The notes below the pieces were generated by a model. That model did not search any database, was not told the origin of the DNA, and saw only the letters and a list, made by a program, of their open reading frames with translations. From Echiichthys vipera (lineage: Eukaryota > Chordata > Actinopteri > Perciformes > Trachinidae): 64,000 bases of DNA. The position numbers were made by a program, and so were the translations under genes. Location of the stretch: positions 5,895,092 to 5,959,091 of the forward strand of contig OY829657.1 of assembly GCA_963691815.1 (NCBI GenBank). Direction: 5' to 3'. Positions 1-62,556 of the stretch are shown here, one piece after another. Within the stretch, counting starts at the first letter, position 1. Every line of letters begins with the position of its first letter.

Positions 1-511
1 CTACCTCAGATGCCACACCACCACACTGTGTGCAGTATCCTGACCCACACTGTTATTCTTCTGTATCAAATGGGACCAAGCAAAGTGAGCTCCTCGGAGC
101 CCATGCTATGCGGTAAAGTGTGCTGGAGAGGGTGAAAACACGCAAAAGCAATCAGCACCATTAATTAAACTATCCTGTAAAAACATAATCAGAATCATAA
201 CTTTGATTTATACGTAAGCATCCGAATTCAGGGGAAAAAAACGAATGATTAAAATGATTTTGATGAATGAAGATGCTAAATGATTTTCGCAGGGACAACA
301 GGAAACAGACATGTAGTCACTGTAGGCAACTGGTGGCTGCTGGTGACTCTTCTGACTCTGTGAGCGTGTTCGATCTTGTTCAGTGTTCAGTTTACTCCCA
401 AGCTGTTATCTGTTGGTGTACGTGCTCATGTGTTATGGACTTTACATGTAGCTGTTTCATACTTATGCAGGGTGTATTCTTACTCTGGTTGTATAGGTTC
501 AGCCTATTGTT

Positions 512-717
<206 letters not shown>

Positions 718-3700
718 ACAGTCCTAACTAACAGCGCCCCTCCCTGTTTACCCTTAAACTGAGAAGAAAAATACAGTTTTTCCTTAAACTGGTTTGTTCC
801 GTCCCACACACGTAACTGATATTGTCTCAACTTTAAGCCGTATTCCAACTAAACCCTTTTGTTTCTTGTCCAAAAACGGGTGTTTATATTACGAGAGACT
901 GCTTTTATCAGAATGTCACTCAACTTTTTAAAGTGCTTTTCTGCTCATCTTTTCATATTAATGCATACTCACTGCCTCACTGTGAGCTCATTAAATCCCA
1001 GTCGAGCCATTTTCCGGTGTTTCATTAATGCAGTAGACAACATTTTTGCAGTAAGAGTGCATTACATAACAAAAAAACTCCAATCCTATTAACACTGTCC
1101 TTTTGATGAATTCTCTTTTCAGAATCTTTCTGATGAGTCACCTGCTTTCTTTCTCTCCTTTCCTTTCTTCCCCTCTCCTCCCGAGTCTAATTCTTCGTCT
1201 ACACTCAAAGGGCAGTTTGTTAATGGGCCACATGGGTCGTCTCGGATGACTCAAGACTTTTTTCGGGTCTTTCTTTCTTTTTGTGTGCTTTTTTCTTGAC
1301 CATTTCCTGCACTTGGTGGAAAGATGGAAAATTGAATGTAGCTGCTGCAGAAATGTTATTCTCTCCACACCCTGCCTGTATCCTGTCTTTACTAATGCAG
1401 AATTTTAACAGATGACTACAATAAAGTTGGAGAAGTAGCAAGCACAAGAAATGTCAACAGGTTTGACGGGTTTTTAGGCTTCTCAAGAAGTGTTTAGTAT
1501 ACAAAATTAAAGCCGTGTTCTCAGCAGTGTGTAATGTATTGGTGGGGTCATAGTGAAACTAAACTTGGGAACTGAACACAATTATTCTATATTCCTTTGC
1601 ATAAAGTAAACATCTACTTAGCATGACAAGATGTAAGCTGCTTGTGTTAACGTGGATATATTCTGTAAATATTTGCGTATAAGGTAGTCTGACATTTACC
1701 TGCAATATTTGCAGATGCAGTATGTTGACTGCATGTGCCGTTTACTGTGTTTGCTCTTTGTGTCAAACATGAGCACTAGTTGTTTGTAGCATGACTGCAG
1801 AGGTGTAGATTGATGTCATTTTTAAAGTGTATATAGGGGTGTATGGCTGTCTCATCAACATCTCAAGGAATATTTGGTAAGAATGTCACAATCAGGATTT
1901 TGAAACCTCAATAAAAGGATGAAATGTGACTTAAGTATAAGCCTGTGAGTGGAAGATTGGGGCAGGAGTGGATTAGATAGGACTTCTCGCCCCTCACAAG
2001 GTGCTAATAAGCAAGACTCTAAGGTGTGTGTGTGTGTCTGTGTTGTGTGCATAATGTCATGATCTTAGTCAGTTTATGCATTTAGATAAAAGACAGCAGT
2101 AATTGTGTGGTTTACAGCAGCGCCTTCCCTTTATTCTGAATATTTCTAAAGTTTAGAGTGTATCATAAAGCACAATAGATGTTGTCCATGTGATTATTTT
2201 ATTCTCCTTTGAAAATAAACGTATAATTAATCTGATCAATAACATGTGCGTGGTAAAAATGAACAAACATTAGACAGAAACAAAGAGCATATTACCAGCT
2301 GAAATACATACTTGTCCTTTAGGTCCACCGAACCCACAGTGTTAAGACAATAAATATGATTTTGAAGTTATTCATTGGATAAATTAATTTGTCATTACAG
2401 ATGCACTGAGTTCAGTCAGTGCAAGCTGTGCATTCAGTTGCACCAAAATCATTAAATGCCAAAAATGTTCTTAGTCTTGTTCACTTAGTTTTTGATCAAA
2501 TATTGACTGATTCTGATTGGAATTTTAGATTATTAAAGGCTGTATTGAGATCATTTAATAGGGACAGGTGTATATAAAAAAAGACAAAACTTCTTGTTGT
2601 TGTTGGTGTTTGTATTTGTGCTGCCTTTCTCTGTATCAGCCTATTAGACTGATGCAAAGACCAGTGTGTAAGAGATGGAAATCAGAACAATTTGGCTGTA
2701 AAAGATGAAATCAGCTATGTTGAGCGGCAGCAATGGACTATGAAAAAGGATCATCAGTATACTGTATTTAAGAACATAATAAGTAATTCAACTCATGATA
2801 ACACGTGGGAGTATATGATTTGGACAGGGAGGAGGTTACCAGCTGATTCAGTCATTGTTTGTGTCAGTAATGAACAACTCAGAGAGTTAGTTTGTCATTA
2901 ACTGGATTTAATTATGTCGGGCTTTAGGAAAGTCTCCGAAGTCACAGACACAAGTGTTTTATTGAGCGAAAGTTTCCAAAGAAATGTATCAACTAAAGCG
3001 GAAGGGTGGTTGGGGTTGAGGTGGGTGTGCCTTGAGTGAATCATTAATGAATCACTGAACTACTGAACACATAGATTTTGTCATAATTGCCACTCAAAGA
3101 CTAAAATGAATGAAGTCCACCTCTGTCTCATGGGGGAGAACATCATAAAGCAACTGCCCCTCCTCCAAAGCTGTCATGTTTTGGTCCCTCTGTCCTTCAT
3201 CAAACTCCCCTTCAGACTACACACTTCAAGAATAGTTCTCAAAACAAACAATAGTCTAAGGTCTGATATTGTTTTGGGAGAACAAAACAAAAAACTGCAA
3301 ATTTAATACAGAAAAAAATCTGATATTTTTTCAACAGTCTGTTTTTTAAAAATATTAAAATACAAGGTTTTGAAAAATATCGCTGACAGAATACTGAAGT
3401 TTATCCTAAATAGTCCATGACAGACATGTCGTGGGGTCACCAAATAGTTTCATGAAAATAATATGAGTCATATGCGTATGCAGTAACCACACCTCACGAC
3501 AGCTGAACACCTATGGGAGTTTCTGCACCTGACATCTGTTCACCGGCTCATCTCTGTCACCTGATCAGTTGACTTTCAGCACTGAACTGTTCAGTGTTTG
3601 CGTATTTTCATCGTGCTGTTGCTGTGCCTGAAGAGGCGGCCATATGTGACCCTGGAATGTGTTCCAGCTGTGTCTACAGTACGTGTGTCTGTTTATTAAA

Positions 3701-3839
3701 GAGCCTGCAAACTTGTGGTACATATGTGACTTTTCTAACAGAACACCATCATGATTAGTATATGATCACTGGAAGGTTATAAGTCACTCTTAAGTGTCCA
3801 TATATTCCTCATATGATGATTTTTATTCTAATGAAATGA

Positions 3840-4014
3840 TCTCCTCTCCTCTCCTCTCCTCTCCTCTCCTCTCCTCTCCTCTCCTCTCCTCTCCTCTCCT
3901 CTCCTCTCCTCTCCTCTCCTCTCCTCTCCTCTCCTCTCCTCTCCTCTCCTCTCCTCTCCTCTCCTCTCCTCTCCTCTCCTCTCCTCTCCTCTCCTCTCCT
4001 CTCCTCTCCTCTCC
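3840..4014. repeat. (CTCCT)n pentanucleotide microsatellite forming a pyrimidine tract
   Basis: About 34 near-perfect CTCCT units run to within a few bases of the AG at 4019-4020 that precedes the first pld1 coding exon. The array therefore supplies the polypyrimidine tract of that acceptor. A second array of the same unit sits before pld1 exon 22. Confidence 0.95.
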
Positions 4015-4052
4015 TACTAGGCTTGCCCTGCTCAAGGGGCTAACTGCTGAGC

Positions 4053-23060
<19,008 letters not shown>

Positions 23061-23965
23061 GGGATGTGCCGGCCACTTATCAGTCGGAATGTAACTGTTT
23101 CTTGAGCATCTTTTATCTGGATTGTCATCAAATGTGTAATATTGGATGATTGGAGAGATCGCCTTTAATCCAGGGATGAAAGTCTCCTCTGGATTGATGT
23201 GACTGCTGGACATTGACAAATCTCTCAAATCTGTTACTACTTAAAAAAAAAACTAAAAAAAACACTAAAGCGTAGTTACAGCTTTTCTGGGTAAGCATTA
23301 ACACTTTTGGGATATATGAAGAACAAAAAAGATACAACACTTGGGGACAATATTCATGATTGCATTCAAGCTGTGGAGATGAAAAACAGGCGCATGAACT
23401 TTGGGTTTTGGGAATCAACTCAACTCTGCACACTTAGACCTTTGGACCGGGGCTCAGCGATGATTTCTAAGGAACCAGCGTGAGGCTATAATTACAATGT
23501 TTGACAATGACGCTAACAAATGTTTGGCTTTTAGTTTATAATGATCACAAAATACACAGAGATGGTGATGTATGTGATTGTCTAAGTTCATGGTGGTGTA
23601 TGCTTGTTAGGTGCTGTGTACACTGTGTATGAGTTCAGAGAGCTGCTTTTAGACACGCTTAAAAGCTAGGCTCAGATGCATCTTAAGGATCTTTACTGTA
23701 AAACGGTTCCGAAACATGTGTAAGCTCTGAACTGCGCAGTACACGTACAGAGACAAATTTTCCGACTCATCGGTGGTGCATGATTTTAATGACTGTGCTC
23801 AAAATCTTGTTGACATGATTGCTATAATGCATGTACCAATCACATCTCTAAAAAAGAAACCCCTCAGAGACCCGTCCTGTCAAACGTGTTTTCTATCGGA
23901 TAAGTATTACACGTGACGTATGAACTTTAATGCTGAAATGCGATAGCTAAATCAGCTTAGTTATA

Positions 23966-24541
23966 TCCTAGTGCAGGGGTCTGCAACCCACGGCTCCGGG
24001 GCCGAATGCGGCTCTTCAGCCCCTTATCACTGGCTCCCTGTAGCTTTGGCAAAAAAATTAAAACAATGTGTAAATAACCTGTTTTTTGCACAGTGGACAA
24101 GGGGAAACATTTTATCTTGGAGTTCAAGGTGATATTGAAAAAATATTACGTGAAAATATGTCATATATATATATATCAATATCATCCTTGGTCTACGGCC
24201 CAGTGCCTTTCCCTGCCGGTGGCTGATCTGGAGTTGGTGACCAGCACTGATGCTGGATAAATCCCCCCCAAAAAAATTTGCGAAGGAAATTAGTATTTTG
24301 TGGACATATTAATTTGATTTCACATGATGATGGCTTACGTTTATGCTTGTATTGTGGTGAGAAATTAGTGAACAACCACAATTTTAGGACAGGTAACAAT
24401 GCCAAGTAACAGTAACTATGTATAAACCTTTATAAGCTGTGACATTAAATATGTTTTGCGGCTCCAGACAAATTCTATCTGGTGGAAGAGGGGGCAAAAT
24501 GGCTCTTTTGATAGTAAAGGTTGCAGACCCCTGTCCTAGTG
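23966..24541 (+). mobile_element. hAT-like MITE, copy 1, with 8 bp target-site duplication TCCTAGTG
   Basis: The element spans 23974-24533 (560 bp) and has terminal inverted repeats CAGGGGTCTGCAACC / GGTTGCAGACCCCTG. It is flanked on both sides by TCCTAGTG (23966-23973 and 24534-24541). An 8 bp duplication and CAG-type ends are typical of hAT transposons. There is no transposase frame, so it is non-autonomous. A related copy in the opposite orientation lies at 62981-63521. Confidence 0.93.
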
Positions 24542-24769
24542 TAATCAGAGGTGTGAGTTAAACATGCTTATGGCTGAGGTTGTATGATTAAAGGCTAAAT
24601 TGTGAAAGGCTTGTGGCAGTAGGGATGCACTGCCTGTGAAGTTCTGGGCCAATTCCAACAATGATGTCTAAAATAACAATGCGACCGAAAGTCGGTAACA
24701 ATGTTTTGTTGTTGTTGTTGTTTGTCATTTTATTTTTGTTATTTATTCCTCTTTTGTGCCAGGGAAACA

Positions 24770-24796
24770 AATAAATCTCCATTGTATATTAATAAA
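24770..24796 (+). promoter_or_regulatory. Candidate poly(A) signals for pld1 (proximal)
   Basis: AATAAA at 24770-24775 and again at 24791-24796, about 1.7 kb after the stop codon. Either could serve as a proximal poly(A) signal. Use is not shown. Confidence 0.35.
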
Positions 24797-25679
24797 AAAA
24801 AAGCAACTTAACTGTTTTTAATCATGCAAATATAAGAAACGACCTTTAATACAGACTTCTTTCACACGTAAAAGATTATTATTAAGTTTCAAAAGGATTT
24901 TTTAACCTTTTAACACAAGATGTAGGCAACTCAACACATAAACATCAAGCACCGCCGTAAATGTCATCTTATTTTTACCGATGGCATTCATCAAGGTGAA
25001 TATCGGCTGATAAATCAGTGCATCTCTATGTGCCAGTGAGAAACATCAGAGGCTGGATGAGACAATCAGCCCACAGATTCAAAGCAGTCATTTCATCTTT
25101 GCTCAACAGATGGTGCTAGCATCTTAAAAATACAGTCGTTTGTGTACGTCAGTCCAATTTGGGCCTTTCAGTTCCCCCTGCTATTCTTTTTCTCAGTCTA
25201 TAATTCTGAGTCTAATGGTGACAGCGTTTTATCAAGTCTTTGAAAAAATGTAAACAATGAAAACAAAAACAATATTTTCCATATCGCATGCAACCGATTC
25301 CAACGGCAAAGCTGTCACATATGAAGATACAGTGTGAAATCGTTTGTTATGTTTCCAGTTTCCTGGGAGTTCCAGTGGTTTTCTTGATGAAGCTTTTTAC
25401 TCAAAGTGAAAACAAAATCTCCCTTTTTGTAACGTAACACAGCCTTTATCTGTCAAGGGGAAACATACGTTTTTCTAGGGATTCTTGATGGTATGTGACC
25501 TACATTACGGGGCAGTTGTTAAAATTTGTATTTGTGAATGTATGGACTCTATGTTGCCTGTTTTGGATTTGTAACATTTGTCACAGTATCTTGTTCGATC
25601 GCCGACCTCTTTGAAATGTGAAGTTAATGAAACATGCCTTTTGAACCCAGCTGTGCTCAGTTTTTGCCACAAACACATA

Positions 25680-25867
25680 AGCTGCGTTCAAAACCGTTCC
25701 CTATCATGGAAACAGTTCGCTCCGTAGTGTTTTCGCCATTTAATGTTTGTGCTCAAATTCTCAGTGGTTAATTTCATTCACTATATAGATACACTATAAA
25801 ATACCCACAATGCACAACTCATTTGAATAGTGAGTGAGTGAATGAGGGAACGGTTTCAAACACAGCT
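25680..25867. mobile_element. Short MITE-like element with about 22 bp inverted ends
   Basis: Left end AGCTGCGTTCAAAACCGTTC and right end GAACGGTTTCAAACACAGCT are inverted complements with few mismatches. Inside are TATAGATACACTATAAA-type palindromic AT blocks. The 188 bp length and structure fit a small non-autonomous DNA element. No clear target-site duplication was seen. Confidence 0.65.
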
Positions 25868-26446
25868 GTAGAATATCACAGCAAATCATTGGTTAATGAT
25901 GTTGAAGTGATGTTGATGTTGATGAATGAAGGTCTGAGTCACACACCCAACATGTGAATCACTGGCGTGTGTTCAGGAGAAGCAGACAATAACTGCACCG
26001 TACGGGATCTGACAATGAAATGAATTTTTTAATGGGACCAGGAAATCGATGAACGCTAACTGAAGTGATAACGACACCGCAGCCTTTCTTTCTTTTATAG
26101 ACACAAACGGTTTTGCTTTTCAATTTGATTCTGACATCACTGTATTGTTTATTCTTGCTGATATTGTCGGTTTATTATCTATGGAATATGTATCAAAATT
26201 CTCTAAACATCCTTTTTCTAATGTACGGCATGGTTGTATGGACGGTTGTGGATTTGTAACTACACCATTTCTCTCTATCATAACCATCGTGCAGCAGTCT
26301 TTTCCGTCAACTTTCCGTTAACCTCTATTCAGCTGATCTTGCCTCCACTCTTCATGTACAATACTTTTTTTTTGTACAGTTGAAAATGTTTCTAATTTCT
26401 GTCTGTTCACTAAACACAGTGTAACTAAGAATTTAAATGGCTAACA

Positions 26447-26452
26447 AATAAA
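26447..26452 (+). promoter_or_regulatory. Candidate distal poly(A) signal for pld1
   Basis: AATAAA followed by an A-run and then a TG/T-rich stretch (TTTGGAATTTGGGTTTCTTT) that would suit a cleavage-site downstream element. It is about 3.4 kb after the stop codon. Assignment to pld1 is inference. Confidence 0.35.
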
Positions 26453-27599
26453 AAAATATCTTTGGAATTTGGGTTTCTTTTAGTCACAAATTGAGAACCA
26501 AGTTGATGTAAAAACATTATTCTTTATTCATTTTTTTATTTATTAAGTAAAAAGTCTCCAATACAAAATCTATGATTACGTAAAAGTCACAGACTTGCAC
26601 TACAGCAGTAATCTGGGCGCAGGATCTCAGATGCATCAGGGGTTTAAATGGACACGAACACTTTACTGGGGTTTATGTGATAATGTGATAGTATATAACA
26701 GACACTGGTCTAATGAACTGAGTGGAATGTAAAAGTAATGGAGAGCTGTTATTGTGTTTTGCTGTTTAGATTGCAGCGCGTACAATGGGCAGTTCTCAAA
26801 CAAGCATGAAACTGCTGCTGATTCCCGTGAAATTCACTCTCAGTGTCGATTGTTGCATAAGGTCCTTATGTGATCTCAATGTTTTTCCAAAGTCTGAACC
26901 ACTGACTTGGCAGTGATACTTTTATCATGAATCAAGTTATGCCAGGCAGCATGCCTACTGGGGAAATTCTTAAGAAACAAAAGCAGAAGGCTTACATGAT
27001 TGAAGGATTGGCAGCCGAAGGATAAATTCTTTGGAAATATGGTCACACCTGAGGAGCGGAGCTGCACAACTACCTGTGTTTAGCTACAACTCATAACTCA
27101 TAATAGAACTGGCTCCTAAAGTGGTGATGGGATTAACGATTTAGATACCCTTACTTTTTCTTATCGTTGTCAGGGTAGGTATATCTTAAATCACACACTG
27201 ATGATGCCAGTTGGGTTATCTAAGCATGAGCACTTTTGAAGATTTAACAGGTGTTTGAAAGAGCGGGGCTTCAGAAAGACTCTATTGAGTTAGATTATGA
27301 GGGATCTAGTGTTTTTGAATAAAAATATGGAATAGCATCTGCACCTGTCAAATAAATCAAGTGACGTAAAGTTGTTATTGTTCCCTCTGAAATGTCGTAA
27401 AGCAGAAGTATATAGAATAAAAGAAAGTGCGTCTGTTGTGGTATTCCTTTAAGACAAACTCTAATTAGGATTTATGCAAGTCACAACATGCAAAACAAGG
27501 TATATTCTCTGGAAATACTGGACAATTGAAGGTTTGTAAGTCAAAAGATAGAAGAAGTCAGCGGAACAAAGAGGTTGAGTTCCCCTGCACGCCTTACAA

Positions 27600-27968
27600 G
27601 CCCCTTGTTGCTTTTATTTGTGGAGCCCCTTTGTTAAAATAAACACTTTCGACGCACATATCTAACCTGCCTGCCTCTGCTTTAGGGTCCAGCTGTCAGT
27701 AGGCCTGCTATAGAATTAGCTGTCCAATATGGACCCTGCAGAGATCTCCTCACTTCGGCAGGCGCTAGCAAGTCAGGGAGTCCTTATGGGCAACACGAAG
27801 GTGCCCTTAAACAAATTATGGACACACTTCAGCGCCTTGCTTCAGGAGTTACTCAACTTTGAGTGTCCTTTGGACCAGGTGTCCACACACACCCTCAATC
27901 CTCCAGCTCCAGCTCCAAACTCTTGCCTGGCAAACCTTAGAGCAGAGCTGCTTAGTAATAACAGGTAA
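27600..27968 (+). mobile_element. Ty3/gypsy retrotransposon remnant: LTR end plus N-terminal gag fragment
   Basis: An open frame at 27729-27968 begins MDPAEISSLRQALASQGVLM, followed by a Leu-rich stretch, and resembles the gag N-terminus of teleost gypsy-type LTR elements. The preceding sequence has AATAAACACTTTCGACGCAC and CCTGCCTGCCTCTGCTTTAG, like the R/U5 end of such LTRs, and CCAATATGGACCC around the gag start. The frame stops after 79 codons. No protease, reverse transcriptase or integrase follows, so this is a dead fragment. Confidence 0.65.
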
Positions 27969-28870
27969 TTAGCTGTTTGATCGTCAAGAAAGAACGACTC
28001 ATCTTCTTTGGAAAAGGTGCTCCTCATTATAATGGTCAGTTACTATATGTTCTTGGCAAGCAGTTTTACAGGTGCTAAATTATTCTCAGCACTTCATGTC
28101 GGCACATGATGCCAATTATTGTGAAAGGATTCTTAAAGTATTTTGTTTTATATGTATATAGACATATGTAGACATGTGCTCATTTGCACCAGGAAACGTC
28201 ACTCAAACGCCCCTCAGATGGGATAAGGGGTCTGGAAACCCTCAAATCCTTCTCCATATCATTGGCAGAGTAAGAATATTTTAAATCACTGTTTGCACCC
28301 ATAAAGTACAGTCCTCGGCCTGCGAAAACAGTTCTATAATGTCTTGTGTGGCTCTGATGGGAGCTTTCCAAAGTGGACTATACATTTAAATTAGCATAAA
28401 AAGAAAATATTCATGTACAGAAGTGCGTCATGATGTACTTCGGTAAAGTTCTTGAGTAAATGTATTTAATTGAGTTTCATTAGTACCCCTTAAAGACAAA
28501 ATCTAACTAGGATGTACATTTTCTTTTTTTTCACCTCATAATTTGTGTAGTTGTTGCACTGGATTGCGTGTTATTCTTACGTGTTCATGTTATTTTGTCC
28601 ACCCCTAAATGTGGTGTGGAGAACAAAAAAGTACATTGTTTTTTTTCTTGTTCTTTAATGAAAAACGCCCAGATTGAGTTCCTTAAAACAAATCAATAAA
28701 ATAAGTATGTTAAATAAAGGTCTTTGCTGATTCTTTGGCTTTGCTGGCCTCTTGTCTTTAAAAAGCACAGGGTGACATCATTCACATAAAAAAAATAATA
28801 ATGTTGTTGCTCTTCTCTCTGTGTGTTGACGGTCGTTGGAAAAACAAAAAAAAAAGTTTGGGAGTCCCTC

Positions 28871-28918
28871 CTGCCTCAGCAAACCACGCCTGTTACTGGG
28901 CGGGGTTTGCTGAGGCAG
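28871..28918. promoter_or_regulatory. Perfect 15 bp-arm hairpin with GC box upstream of tnik
   Basis: CTGCCTCAGCAAACC (28871-28885) is the exact reverse complement of GGTTTGCTGAGGCAG (28904-28918). The 18 nt between them can add a CGCC/GGCG stem. The right side contains GGGCGGGG, a GC (Sp1/KLF) box, and both arms carry a TGCTGAGGCA half-site reminiscent of MAF/AP-1 type elements. It lies about 425 bp upstream of the tnik ATG in the GC-rich region. Confidence 0.7.
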
Positions 28919-28985
28919 TAGGCAGCGCGCTCCCCCGCCCTCCCCTCTATTCACTGGCTGTCACAGCAGCGGCTTCAGGAGGAGC

Positions 28986-29066
28986 ATGAGCAGTTCTCCA
29001 CTTTCCACGGCGCTTCACCTTCCTCAGATTTTTTATTTCCCGCAGACATGGATCTGGAGGCGCTAA
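28986..29066 (+). other. Upstream ORF 1 (26 codons) before tnik
   Basis: ATG at 28986, stop TAA at 29064-29066. It overlaps the next upstream ORF in another frame. It would only be a uORF if transcription starts upstream of it. Confidence 0.35.
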
Positions 29067-29113
29067 TGCACGGCGCGCTCTTCCTTCCCGTCCTCCCCGC
29101 GTTTGCGCTCTAG
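29048..29113 (+). other. Upstream ORF 2 (21 codons) before tnik
   Basis: ATG at 29048 with A at -3 (gacATGG has a good Kozak context), stop TAG at 29111-29113. The peptide is hydrophobic at its end (ALFLPVLPAFAL). It is a candidate uORF about 230 nt upstream of the tnik start. Confidence 0.4.
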
Positions 29114-29341
29114 CTGTGCGCTCCCGGGCTGGTGGCACGTCCCGCTACTGACCAGGCAGAAGGACACTGTTATTATTGTGAGATAACACTGTGCAGCAGA
29201 GAGAGAGAAGCACACACACACACACACACAGAGGGGACAGCAAAGACTGAGCAGCAAGAGAAGGGGACCACACGGTCGTGACAGCAAAGGCCGTTTGAGG
29301 ATATCGGGCAACTGAGAGCAGCTTTTATTGTGTCCTCCATC

Positions 29342-62556
<33,215 letters not shown>

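Larger units (their letters stand above)
23061..29341 (+). other. pld1 3' UTR, intergenic DNA and tnik promoter/5' UTR
   Basis: 6.3 kb between the two coding regions. It contains a hAT-like MITE, a short inverted-repeat element, candidate poly(A) signals, a gypsy gag remnant, and from about 28860 a GC-rich promoter-like region. The length of the pld1 3' UTR cannot be fixed from sequence alone. Confidence 0.8.
28860..29341 (+). promoter_or_regulatory. tnik: Predicted tnik promoter and 5' UTR
   Basis: GC and CpG content rise sharply compared with the flanks, with GC boxes and CCCCCGCCC runs and no TATA box at an obvious place. This fits a CpG-type promoter. The transcription start cannot be fixed; the (CA)~8 run near 29213 is probably in the 5' UTR. 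Confidence 0.6.

Noticed and set aside
2692..2901. 69-codon frame upstream of pld1
   Set aside because: No family resemblance, and no splice or promoter signals connecting it to a gene.
27170..28520. Paired diverged LTRs flanking the gag fragment (similar words TTTAAGACAAACTCTAATTA near 27453 and TTAAAGACAAAATCTAACTA near 28487)
   Set aside because: The similarity is confined to about 30 bp and the flanking sequence does not align by eye, so I cannot support a full element.
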